Positions 1 through 11,768 of a stretch of 64,000 nt of DNA are shown here, in pieces. The notes beneath the pieces are model-generated. The model worked only from the letters and a program-made list of their open reading frames with translations, was not told the origin of the DNA and made no database searches. The stretch is taken from NCBI RefSeq assembly GCF_000002985.6, contig NC_003283.11, forward strand, positions 10,664,001-10,728,000, written 5' to 3'. The position numbers and the translations under genes are program-made. Position 1 is the first letter of the stretch. Each line of letters opens with the position of its first letter. The DNA comes from Caenorhabditis elegans. Lineage: Eukaryota > Nematoda > Chromadorea > Rhabditida > Rhabditidae.

Positions 1-3000
1 TTCATAGATAACTGAAAATAACTCTTTTCCTCACTTCTACAACTGACCGCTGCAATGATCCAGGCACAGATTAAAAGCTTTTTCGTCGAAAAAAAGAGTC
101 TTTTGTCTTGGGTGCCCTCTTCAAGAAAAACTTTCGTGTCTTTCTTTAAATAATCTGAAGCCCATGTTGCTTCAATTAGTAAACAAATGAACATTTCCTT
201 TTTTCAAAAATAAAGAAAGTATTCCATTTTTGGTCTAATTGAATGAAGAAAGAAAAGGGAACTTTGATGAAGCTCTTTCAATTTCATCCGAATGTTGCGA
301 TTTTTGACTTTCTCTTCTCTCGATCCATAAATTAGCGACGCGCCCTCTTCTTCCAATCACTTGCCATTTATCTCTTTTCGTTTATTGCGTCTTTTACTCA
401 CTATCATTCTGCAAAAAAAAGAAACCAATAAAAAATTTCATGAAGCTCGAGCAGGTCATGGAAGAAACTTTCTAATGAAACAGTTGTCTGTGAATCTCAC
501 CTATTGTCCTCCTCAACTCATAGATTTATTATCGAGGTGTGAGCGATGGCAGCTGAGGTTTTGTTTGGAAGAGGGTAACTGGGATAAACGAATGAGATGA
601 AACAACACAAAATAGAAATCCGAAGAAAAAAAAAGAGATTTTTGTGTTCTATCTTTAACTTTTCTTTGTTATATGTATGTTTCTCACTCTTTGAGCAACT
701 GTTTTGCCTAGTTAAACCATCATCATTGCTATTCGAAACGTGGTTGATTCATAGATGTCATTCCGAGTTTGTGTCATTTTTAAATTCGTACGTCTAGAGT
801 ATTTCAAAACCAAAAGGCTTTTGATCTTTTTCAAGAGCTCTCTTGATTTCTGGTTCTTCATTTTCTTTAATTGAATTCTTAAATTCAAATACAGCTCTTC
901 TTTTTGATGGGGCGATGTTTGTTTTACATTTTGTTGAAATTTCAGCATGTGCAAATTATGCCCTGGGCAAGCTTTTGAAATACATTAGCTCAATTTATGG
1001 AAGGTTCAAAAACTATTTTAGAAAAATAATTAGTTTGCAAATGAGTGGTCTCTTTGATAATTTTAAAATAGAATCTTCACACTTTTTTAATTGCATTTTC
1101 GAGATTTTCATTCAAAAGTTCATAAAAAATGTACACCTGCACAAACTTCATATTCAATCAAGGATGATAAGCAAGAATTTTGCCTGTGCCTGAACTATTT
1201 AAACAAAAAACTTCGATCTGAAAATAGAATCGAAAATGTGTAATTTTTTCAAAAAAAAAAAACCTTTATAAGTCCACAAGCTAAATCAATTTTTGTATCA
1301 ACAGTAAATATCAACCCGTCAATCTTCAGCCCAGTGTTCTGCATCAAAATCGCATAACTCGAACGCATTTACACGAAAACTATGATCATCATCACTCTAT
1401 TACGATGTGACTTCAATCTTCAGACAAATTCAACTCGTTCCAAGTTTTATCGTTTGTTTTTCTTCACCTGGTGAAGAAGTAGAAAGGAATTGAAATAAAA
1501 AAATAAGTCATAGGTGTAGTGTGTGTGTGTGCATTGTTTCGTCGCCTTGCTCTCCGACTCCATCTCGGATCCATCATCATTCGATGCATGTCTCATGTTC
1601 GTCGACACTCTCCATTCTACCTCTTGTCACATTTCTCCCACTTATAATTGATCGATCCGTTGTGGTCCTGACCGACCAAAAAAATCTCGAAGCAGATTAT
1701 TATTTTCATCCTAGACATGACGTACTCTTCTTCGAAATAACTCCAACAAACTCTTTCCTCATTTCACCTTTGACCCAGTAAGAAGAGATGATTAATCATT
1801 TTTTCCAAGGGTGGCCACATATACCGATTTGTTTGCTTCTCATGTGCTCCGTGAGCACACTTAAACTGAAGAAGACGTCGATGTCGTCTTCTAAATTTTC
1901 CCAGTGTCTTTTAGTTTTTTTCTTCATTTTTCTCCAAAAAGAAGAGTGAATCCCCTCTTGTTGGCTTGGCTGAAAATTTATGACCCATAATACCTTTTTG
2001 GTGGTATATTTTCTCTTTGTTCTACTGAACCTTCCTGTTGTTTAACATAAACAAACGACTCAACCATGCTGTAGGTGCATGATTTATGAAGGTTCCGAAC
2101 ATATTCTAAAAACTTTTTTCTATTTTTCTATTCTGTCAACTCGTCAAATATTTTCTGATACCTGTCACAAGGACATTCCGACTTTGTTTTTTAAGCGGTT
2201 CAGAACAAATGGCAACTTGCGATAATAGACGTTCTGCGGCTTTCTGGAACGAAATACGTTTTTTCTAGGTATTCACGTTTGATTCTCCTACATTTTTCGA
2301 GCAGCAAAACTTCTGACTCCCAAAAAACATCAGAATTTAAAATGACAAAGAGTACCTCAAAGATTATGCTCTAAATTTGGTTAGCCAATAACATTTGCAA
2401 GCTAGGTTTTTCAACTTACGAAGCAAGTAAAAACGTTGCATTTAACCTGAAAACAAGCATTCAAAAAGTGTATGTCTTACACTTGTTCTTTCATTGTGAC
2501 TTCTCATGTTTCACATAAAACTTGAATAGCACCAAAAAATATTTTTTGAAAATAAAATGATTAACCAAAGCTAGGGCATACTATAAGGTGTTTAATTACA
2601 TTTGTTCTAAACTTTAAACTTGAAAACTAAGTTGTTGCACCATAAAAAATATTTTCGCAACATTTCCTTCCTCAAATAAATTGGCTTTATTTCTAGAAGT
2701 TTCAGACATCAAAACTTTTTATCTTCCAAACATTTCTTGAGAAAATTGGTCTAACTGAATTGAATTTAGACCGAAAAGCTGCTGACACATTTCCTTTTTT
2801 TAGTTTCTTTTTCTGTTCCCTTTTCACAAATTTATCTAATTGATCTGTTAACTTCTTTAATCTTTTTTCTTTTTTCTTCTTCTTTTCCTTCTTTATGTTC
2901 CAATTGTTGCTCTCATTTTGTTCAGCTGTGTATTTCTTTTTCTTTCGTTTTGTTTCCTGCGGCTAACAAATAGCCAGTGGTCGAAGAATTTACGATGACT

Positions 3001-3585
3001 CGCGGGATCTTTGTGGGCTCCTGAAGCTGCTCCACTCACTCACAAAAACGAGGTGTCGAAAACGAAATGGGTTCCTTTTCACATCACACAATTGCCGCCG
3101 TTGCGATTAAACTACCAACCATCTTTCTTTGCGTGATGTCGCAAAAGTCCCACAAGCCCCGCCTCAAACATTTTTGCAGTAGAACTACTCTTTTATCCTA
3201 TTATATATTTGCTGTTTAAAATTATCTCTTAATTTTAAACTTTAAACGTTTCTCATTAACAAATGGCATAATGAGGACCAATTTTTGCAACTTTTAATTT
3301 AATATTTTCCACCCGAATTTCTAACCAAAGTGTAAAAGTTAATTAATAAAGAAACATGCAATGATATTGTTTTACTGTGAATTTTGATGACTTCGAACAA
3401 ATATAAGAAGCTTCCTAGATAAATTTTAACACGGAAATGTGTGCATGGATTCAAGATCAAATCTTTTAGGGTTTCATTTTCCTACTTTTTATTTAGTTTC
3501 ATTCTAATCAGATGATTTACATACTTTGATGAAAATTTCTTTGTCAAGATCTCAACGTTACCCCTATTAATTATTTCATTTCCAG
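1..3585. other. Noncoding region upstream of the K2P channel gene
   Basis: No gene could be supported here. Open frames on both strands are short, T- or A-biased and lack convincing splice context. The stretch holds a polypyrimidine run at about 2800-2960 and a less AT-rich patch at about 2990-3180 that could be promoter or 5' UTR of the downstream channel gene. A perfect small hairpin lies at about 1870-1892, with stems AGAAGACG and CGTCTTCT. Any gene further left would lie outside the window. Confidence 0.5.
3573..3585 (+). promoter_or_regulatory. Splice or trans-splice acceptor directly before the channel ATG
   Basis: The sequence ATTTCATTTCCAG ends immediately before the first ATG of the channel gene, so the start codon follows the AG with no intervening base. 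Such acceptors next to the ATG are common at SL1 trans-splice sites in Caenorhabditis. It could instead be the acceptor of an intron following an unseen upstream exon. Confidence 0.5.
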
Positions 3586-6500
3586 ATGACACTGTTCAAA
3601 AAAATTCAGTGGTTTTGTAACCTGATCCGTCTAAGAAGCTACTACAAATTCTTATTATTAATTGCTTATACTGCATTTGGAGCCTGGCTCTTTAGGACTT
3701 ATGAATTACAAGCTGATATCAAAAGACGATCAGTTTTTGGAAATACAACCAATTTGGTTAGACGGCAGGTAGAACTTTGAATTTTGGGTTTTAAACTTAA
3801 TTCAAAACTATTCTAGCTGGCAGAGAGGTGGATTGAAATGCACAAAGATGCAGTATTGAGGAACGATTCTGCATTGAGGGTTTAAAAATTGAATTGTATT
3901 AAACGATAATTTAAGATCAAATTTTCAGTTTCGAAGAGCTGCTGAAGCAGTTGAATGGTTACTCGATGAGTTGAATTTATCAGATCATATCAGAGATTTA
4001 TCAGAAGAAACTCCATGGACGTGGACTGGTGCTATGTTTTATGCAGGACAATTATATACAACAATTGGTAAATATTTTGTCAAAGGATTAATGTGAAAAA
4101 AGTTAATTTTAGGTTACGGTTACCCAACTACTAAAACTGACGAAGGGAGAATCTGCACAATATTCTATGCACTCTTCGGAATTCCATGCTTTCTTATGTA
4201 CCTTAAGGTCAGTTATCATTTCTCAATTCCTCCAAGTTATTTGTCTCTCCAATTGTTTGGACCTTCAGCAATTTGTCACCCCATGAAAAAGTGTTGATCT
4301 TCTCATATTAATTGACATTTGCTCTTTCTTTTTTCTTCTAAGTTGCCCCGCTGCAAGTTGACTAATGAGTTGATGAACAGCTCATTTGTTATATTACACT
4401 TTATCAGATAGAGAATGCAATTGAATGGAAGAAAGATAAGCAGTTAGGAAAAAGGGCTCTAAAAATGCATGGATTGATAAATGATTCGTTTCAGTCAATT
4501 GGTAAGACATTGTCGAAAAAAATGAAGAAATATTACAAGAAGTTGAGAAGATCTCGAGTAGGAAGAATACTACTTCCAACAAGAGTTACGGTAGGATCTT
4601 TTTTGCTCAATTACTAATACAAAAATATAATATTTAGGCAATGAAAGATGGATTTGAAGATCCTGAAGCTGCTGAAGAACGAAAAAAGAAACCATTTCCA
4701 ATACCAATTGCAATTATAATGCTGATTATTTGGATTTGTTTTTCTGCTTCCATGTTTTGTATTTGGGAAGATACATGGGTTTTCTCGTCTGCTGTTTACT
4801 TTTTTATTGTTTCTATTTCGTATGTTTAGTTTTCGAAAAGTTTTTTTGAAATCCTCAACTTTGCAGAACTGTTGGTCTTGGAGATATGCTTTTTCGTACT
4901 CCAGACATGATGGTCTTTAACTTTCTACTCATTCTTGTTGGATTGGCACTTCTTTCAATGTGTTTCGAACTTATTACTGATAGAGTTGCAAAATGGAAAC
5001 AAAAAAGATTCGACGAACACATAAAAAAAGTACAGAAAATGGCGTTTCAAGTTTTTGAAAAAGACCCGTTCATTGAAGAAGCTCCACCACTTGGAATTCG
5101 TATGGCTCGTGAGTAGAAATCAAAACAATTTCATTCCTGCAGTATCTTAAAATTTCAGCAAACTTAATGCAAATTGCTGCAACCCACGTAAGTGAAGAAA
5201 AACGAGGATTCTTTGCTGAATTCAAGGATTGGTTTGCTGGAAAAGTTACTGATAATGTGATCCAATCTAAGTTGGAAGATAGTGATGATGAATCAGATAG
5301 TGAAGAAGCACTTGAGGAGTTTGATTCTCCGCAGATTGCAACAGTAACTGCAAATGATCTAATAGTTTGTTCAAATGGAGCAGCAACTAGAAGAGTTAGC
5401 AAACAAAGTTATGCATGTAAGTTTATACAATTTTTGATTCACTTTTATTTTTGTTATTTTCAAGTATCTGATATCTCCAACCTTTCAAATTCGAAAATTC
5501 TGCCTGGAAATAACTACGGCCAACTACTAGATCGCATAAAGGCAATGGAAAAATTTAAGCCAAAAAAGAACGATCTTGATTCAAGGATGTTTGCAAAGTT
5601 TTTGGAAAACAAGAAGTTGGCTAAGATTTTAGAACAAACCGAGTTAAGAGAGCTGGCAACAGTATCTTGTCAAACCGATCTCAGTGGATTGGTTGTCCAA
5701 AGAAGAAATCCAAAAGGAAGACATGCAAGAATTGGTAGGTTTCTCCATATTCTTTAAAGTTTTGAACTATTAAAACTGATTTTGATCACTCAAACAATAA
5801 TAATATTTGAACAGGTTCATGCTCATCTCAATCCACAATGTCCACGTTGCTCCCCAATAAAATGCATGCACCGGATGAAGATTCTGTAATGTCATTCACG
5901 TTTGGAGATCTGAAATTTGATTACAAAACAGAACCATTTATTGATGAATACTACATTCGTGAATCGAATCATTCTATATTTGATGTAGGTTTCAAATAAT
6001 ATATTCAATCAATATCATTGTGTAAACACAGTTTGATGAAGATGAAACGGTGAGGATACCACAAAAGATGTTGATTTCAAGACCAGGAATGCCTCCACCA
6101 CCTCCATCTCGTCCATTAAATCTTGCTTCACCTTTGAGAACTCTTTTAGAGAAAGAACAGAAGTATGATGAAGATCCAGAAATTCAGTTAACTCCAAGAC
6201 GATTGAATTCATTATCAGATATTCAGTAAGTTCCTAAAAAATTATTCAGCCAAGATATGTTTCCTGTACCGAATAGTATAAAAATATTTCAGAATTGGAA
6301 AACTCCAAAAACCTTTTAAAAAGAAGAAGAGTATGAGCTTTCTTGAAATGTTGTTGTGTAATTTCGGTGTAACTCTAAATCCTGCTGCTTTCACAGACAT
6401 TTTTTGCTTATTTCTTCTCTTACAAAAATGCAGTTTAAACTTTAAAAGATTTCAAAAAATATATTGGACACTCGCTATCACATTTGCCCACTGTATATCC

Positions 6501-6775
6501 ATGCCAGCTATTTATTTCAATCAATGATTTTTCCACTTTGAAAGTAATATTGTGCATTTCCAGGGCTCGTAAAGTAAAACTTGGCGTGGATGAAAATCTT
6601 CAACATGCTCGCCTTGTCTGTGGTTTGTTACCTCAAGATTTTGATTCTCCATCAACTTCCACGTAATGTTTTCTCGCTGTTAAAACTCAATTGAATCACT
6701 TCAATTTTCAGGTCGACGTCAATGATAGATTCTGGATATGAACTTTCAAAACGAGATGCGTCTACAATGGCTTAA
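3586..6775 (+). CDS. Two-pore-domain potassium channel (TWK/K2P family)
   Basis: Predicted K+ leak channel subunit of the plasma membrane; K2P subunits normally dimerise. Exons: 3586-3768, 3817-3879, 3929-4067, 4113-4207, 4408-4590, 4638-4819, 4867-5108, 5159-5416, 5465-5734, 5815-5984, 6032-6225, 6293-6355 (uncertain end), 6564-6662, 6712-6775, giving about 734 residues. M1 is at about 22-39, pore loop 1 has TTIGYG at 126-131, M2 at 142-159, M3 at 242-262, pore loop 2 has TVGLGD at 283-288, and M4 at 299-318. This M1-P1-M2-M3-P2-M4 order is diagnostic. A sequon N53-T-T lies in the extracellular M1-P1 loop. The tail of about 410 residues carries an acidic cluster (402-418) and five prolines (616-620). 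A strong donor-like GGTAAG occurs inside exon 5 at 4501. I cannot say which twk gene this is. Confidence 0.92.
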
Positions 6776-6869
6776 TTATCACACTTTTAAAATATTGCTA
6801 CTCTAAAATGTCTTTTCAACTTTTCAGTGTTTATATCCGGTTTATATGTATTACGGGTCATGTCGTGTC

Positions 6870-6875
6870 AATAAA
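6870..6875 (+). terminator. Polyadenylation signal of the channel gene
   Basis: A canonical AATAAA lies 95 nt after the channel stop codon. That is a normal spacing for a short nematode 3' UTR. Confidence 0.7.
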
Positions 6876-6889
6876 ATGGTAATTGTATA

Positions 6890-8633
6890 AGAAGTGGGCC
6901 AATAGTGTGCTCTTTTATTTGTCATGTGTCCTGGTGGCAGAAATACAGTAATTTGATGCCTACACGCAACAGTAATACTTTACTAATCTCTTTTAACTAA
7001 TATGTACACACAAACTTTCATGACCTTTGTTCGTTCGTTCCCTAATCTTAGTAAAAAAGTATAGAGAAGAGGATATTGTGAATCCATTTTGTGTGTGTAG
7101 GTGGAGAAACGCACACACAAATCAGCAAGGAACAAGAAGTTGAGCAAAAAAGATTACGGTAAGTGGACAAACAGATAACGCGGCCGTATTTTTGGATCCA
7201 AAAGCCAAAATTGTTGATGAGGAAGATTGATGATGCGCAAATTAGGGAGCAGTTTTTGGAAGGTCAAAGAGAAGCCCGTCCGCACGCATCTCCCGCGTAC
7301 ACACCACAAATAAGGTAGTTTACTTTTCGGCGGCATCCCTTTGCGGCTGTACACAATAATCTTGTAGAAGATGATTCTAATACTTGTAATTGGATTAAGG
7401 TTAGTTGTGAATACGAGACAGTGATACTGTTCACAAGTTTTCTTTCGGGGAAATGTATATGTATATGAGTGAAGTTATGTTGAAAAATTGTCAAATTAAG
7501 TCAAAGAATTCAATGTAAAATTTTTAAGCCAAACTCTCAGTGATATTAATAGTCTTAATGTAGACAAAGCAAGTGATACAGTTACATAGTTAAGCACGAC
7601 TATATGCGCTTTGTACCTACTCAAAGGGTTACTCAGAAATCGCTAGAACCTATCATAATGAGAGTTTGTTTTTTAAATACGTTAGAGCAAGATAAATTCA
7701 AGCCAAGATAATAGATTTGCCTTACAGGCAACTATTTTCTGACTGATTTCCTGAAATGTAAAAATTAATAGAAAAACTATTTAAAGCAAAGTTTTGAGCA
7801 AAATCGAATCCTAAAGTTACTGAACTACGTTCAAGCTTTCGGAGCATTAACCTAGAATAAATCCAGTGCGCGAAAGTTTGGGGGATCATTGCGAACACGA
7901 AATGAGCATAAATATATTGGGTGCTCATTTGCCGAACCACTTATAGTTCGAGCACTACACTTGATTATTGTTAGCCGAGATGCTCATACCCCAGCAAATA
8001 AATAACGTGTGCAAAAAGATAGAATTTGATCTATTATGGAAAGTTATGTATTAAGATATCGACTTTGGTACCTAATCGATTATTGTTATTAATTTGTGAA
8101 AGGAGCCTTGATGAGATTTATCTTTAACCATTAATTGCATACAATGACCACTAATTCAAATCTATTCCGCAATTGGGTCCTTGTCTTTATAAAGAATGCC
8201 AAAATGTTGTACTGGTTTCAAAAGTAAGTAGGCATAGTTTCAAGTGTAATAAAGTTTTTACATAATCTATATATTTGTCTTGATGGAAATATTTAAGTAT
8301 CCGATATAAAACTAATTACACTAGTCTCAGAAGATCTTTTTTTTAATAACACAATCTTTACTAGAAATGAATTTCAAAAAAATAGGACTAAATTGTACTT
8401 TCCATTCCTCTTCACTCTACTCATCCTCACATCTCCGAGATTTGTCACAAAAGAGATGAAATTGTATACTGAGCTTACAAGAGTGCGCAGAGATATCTAA
8501 GCATACAAATCTACCGTACCGTCTTCGCTTTCTCCGCGATTTGTGGGTTGGCGAGCCAGAGGGAGCACAGGTGGGCGTGTTGCAATCAGCACAAGAGGGT
8601 CGGTTGTCAATTGCACTCGAGTCTCGAGAGCCG
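6890..8633. other. ceh-22: Intergenic region, likely ceh-22 promoter and enhancers
   Basis: No ORF here is supported. The stretch 7080-7330 is richer in G and C than its surroundings. One degenerate match to the FoxA/PHA-4 consensus TRTTKRY lies at about 7994-8000 on the minus strand. PHA-4 control of pharyngeal genes is established, but a single 7 bp match is weak. An in-frame ATG at 8541 precedes the chosen ceh-22 start. I prefer 8634 because it gives the N-terminus I recognise. Confidence 0.35.
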
Positions 8634-11392
8634 ATGTTCAACGTGTCGGCGCTAGCAGCAGCGACGCCTTCTATCGCTTCGGTTTCATCCGTTGCAAGCC
8701 CATCGGAGCAACATGGATTGTCTACAAGTGTTGGCGTCGGAGTGAATGATACCACTTCTCGAACTGGAGATGGCGGCGCCGCTTCATCGGCTTCAAGTGC
8801 ATCAGCGGCGCCACAACAGCAGTCACAATCGGCACTTCATAACAAGTAAGTGTTTTTTGAAGAGAGAAGGTCGGAGAGGAGAGGAGGCTTGTCGTCTTGA
8901 AGATGATCCACTTTATGTGAAGAGATCCCCCTCCACTCATATATTCGATTACATCCTCCACTAGTATCTGTTCATTTCAGGACGTTTCATTTCTATATCC
9001 ACAACTTTTCCATTCGCGTTATTCATTTCTACTCAATTATTTCCAAGAAGTTTTTTGGCGAAAATTCCAAATCGTACGCAGTTTCTTTGAAATTTCCACA
9101 AACAAATGATATTTATGAAACAAAAATCTAATGATATTCAAACGAACAATTTAGTTTTACTTGCTTAAAATTATTTCGAATATTACATTTTCAGAAAGCA
9201 AAATTTATTCTAGTATTTTTTTATTGTCCTTCACCAATTCAATAATTGAAAAACGTATATTTCTAAACACACAAAATAAGGAAACGATATTGAGATGCGT
9301 TGTGTTCAAATTTTCCCCGATTGTTTCCTACAATGAAACGGGATGAAAATATCCTAAGAACTACTATGTATAGCTATGACGTGTTACAATAAGACATTCA
9401 AGCCTTTTAGCGTTGCAATTTTATCCGTTATGTTATGTTTTGTTGATTCGTGGTTCTGACTATCTTTAACCTTGAGACAAAATGCAACATCCACTTTCAA
9501 CCATGTTCTCCCCATTTTCAAAGAAAATTTCCAATATCAGTATTAATAACAGTTGTGCTTAAATTTAAAATGTTTTCTACGAGTATAAAATCAACGAAAA
9601 GTTAATAAACCGCACAAAGCGACGTATCTTTTTTTAAAGATGCATTCATTCACCTAGAAAATGGTCAGCTCTCCTCGACCAAGCGCTTATATCAAAGCAT
9701 TTTGGAAAATGTTTCACAATAAAGTTTTAACTATTTTCGGCAACTTCAAAAGGCGGTGGAGAAGTTATTTGAAACTCTTGAATCGCCGCTTCTCGTACCT
9801 TTTTGCAAATCAAAACACCGCATATCTTATATAAAAGCTTGTTTTTTGTCCGACTCCTTCACATTTCACCATGCAAACTTATGCATTTTCCAGACTCGAA
9901 GCTAAATGGGACACTCTACTTCCCACCGACACCAATTTACAATGTTCCACGTGGCCTGATAGCATTCCATTACTTGCAGGTAAGTAGATTTGAACTTCTT
10001 TTCTCGAATATCCAATAACGAATTGTTGTGTAACATGTAATGCGGGAATAAGTAACACAACACCTTCCCGTGAGAACACTATACAGTATTCGTATGTCTT
10101 TTCTGAATATAGGTGATATAGGGATACTGTATACGGTATACTGTCTCATTCTCTTATTTAAATTCGCTATTTCGTGTTTACCTAGAATCGGAAATGAATG
10201 GATGCAAGTAAACAGAAAGGGGCTTTTTCTCTGTTCTTGGCGCCGCGACTCTCTATCACGAGTCTTTTTCCTCTTCTACCTTTCTTTATTCTAAAGCCAG
10301 ACAAATTATTATGCAATTAGCAAGTGAAACAAGGGTTTTCCCAGTTTCAGGATATTCTGCTACTCCCACATTTTCCTTCGATCCTTGCACATACGGCAGC
10401 TATGATCCATCTGCATATTTTGCTTCAAACGGAATTGCTGGTAAGTTTTTTCCCTATTAGAAAAATAAATGTTAAACCTACCTAACTGAATTTTGTAGGT
10501 TCCATGTACACTCTACCTGATCAATTTCCACGTTCTGAGAATGATATGCTAGATAACAGCAATACATCAAATGGAAACAAAAGCGATAAAGATGGGTGAG
10601 TTCATAATTTCAATTTAATTTTGATTCTTATTCCAACGTATATTTTCAGAATCAAACTTGAAGATGAAGATGAAATTCTGGAAGATGAAGAGAATGACGA
10701 AGAAGATGATGGAACTGGAAAACGGAAAAAGAGAAAGCGTCGCGTTTTGTTCACAAAAGCACAAACTTATGAACTTGAACGACGATTCCGCTCGCAAAAA
10801 TATCTGAGCGCGCCTGAACGTGAAGCTCTTGCAATGCAAATTCGACTTACTCCGACTCAAGTAAAAATTTGGTTCCAAAATCATCGGTTAGTATTTTATG
10901 AAATTTTGATTTATTTGTGGTTACATAATGACTTTTCTATGTTCAATTATAACTTTTAAAAATTTAGATACAAAACAAAAAAAAGTCATACGGATAAGCC
11001 AATAAACGCGGCGCTTCTTACCACAATGCCCAATGCATTTTCAAGTCAATCGACAGCGGCCAGTTTTCCAACAAGAGCGTGAGTTTTATTCAAAATCAAT
11101 TCATTTTTATATTTTGTGACATGGAGAAAGTTGGTTGATATCAAACAAAATTTAAAATATTAAATTGTACCTGTATATTTACAGAATGCCGATACCAATG
11201 CTAGTCCGTGACTCTTCTGCTCGTTCTTCGGACATTTCCTCAACATCTCCATACACGGTAGCATTTGGAAGTGCCAATTCAGGATACCTACCAACACCTT
11301 CCGCCTACCTCCCAGCCACTTCCGGGTATTTTTCAAACGGACCTTCAGCAGCTTCTTCCTACATGACCAATACTCAATGGTGGCCTTCTTGA
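8634..11392 (+). CDS. ceh-22: NK-2 class homeobox transcription factor CEH-22
   Basis: Nuclear DNA-binding protein. In C. elegans, CEH-22 activates pharyngeal muscle genes such as myo-2, and an isoform acts in distal tip cell fate downstream of Wnt/POP-1 (established knowledge). Exons: 8634-8845, 9894-9979, 10351-10440, 10499-10595, 10650-10886, 10968-11078, 11185-11392. They sum to 1041 nt, or 346 residues, the length I recall for the known protein. The N-terminal region is Ala/Ser/Gln-rich. An acidic stretch (about 166-182) precedes a basic run, then the homeodomain at about 189-248. The recognition helix contains [12 protein letters not shown], with the tyrosine at homeodomain position 54 that marks NK-2 proteins. 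The Ser/Tyr-rich C-terminus ends in QWWPS. The homeodomain is split by the intron after exon 5. The first intron is 1048 bp and probably houses a second promoter. Confidence 0.96.
9871..11392 (+). CDS. ceh-22: Alternative internal start of ceh-22 (shorter isoform)
   Basis: An ATG in a CACCATG context at 9871 is in frame with exon 2 and reads straight through the exon 2 acceptor (AG at 9892-9893). Translation adds MQTYAFS plus an arginine in front of the shared LEAKWD sequence. With exons 9871-9979 and then as in the long form, the CDS is 852 nt, or 283 residues, with the homeodomain intact. C. elegans ceh-22 is known to have a shorter isoform from an internal promoter that responds to POP-1/SYS-1. 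That this exact ATG is its start is my inference. A TCF-type CTTTGAA lies at 9085-9091 in the same intron. Confidence 0.6.
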
Positions 11393-11595
11393 TTTCTCTA
11401 ATACTCTATACCATGTCAATTTTTCCCAGAATACATCTCGTTTCTCACTTTTAATTGCTCATTTCTCATTATTACATATTTTCTCCGAATTGTGATCTAC
11501 AAATTTATAACAACAAATCAGTTCGGACTACCGGTTTTTGAAATATTTTATCAGTTATGCCCATACACATGTTTTATGTAAATTGTGATAATTTT

Positions 11596-11768
11596 ATTAA
11601 ATGACTTAAAATTTACGTTGAAACCACATGAAAAATGTATGTTTAACTATGTATAATGCATTTAACAGACCGTCTTCTATGTACATGTTTTACGATTTGG
11701 AAGATTTCGTATCGATTACACAATTTCCAAGGAGAAAGTTCACAAAAAATTTTGCAGTTTTGAATAAA
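11596..11768 (+). terminator. ceh-22: Candidate ceh-22 polyadenylation signals
   Basis: A variant ATTAAA lies at 11596-11601 and a canonical AATAAA at 11763-11768. They would give 3' UTRs of about 215 and 385 nt. Which is used cannot be told from sequence. Confidence 0.45.

Noticed and set aside
8541-8633. Upstream in-frame ATG for ceh-22
   Set aside because: It would add 31 residues not in the protein I recognise. The start at 8634 reproduces the expected 346 residues.
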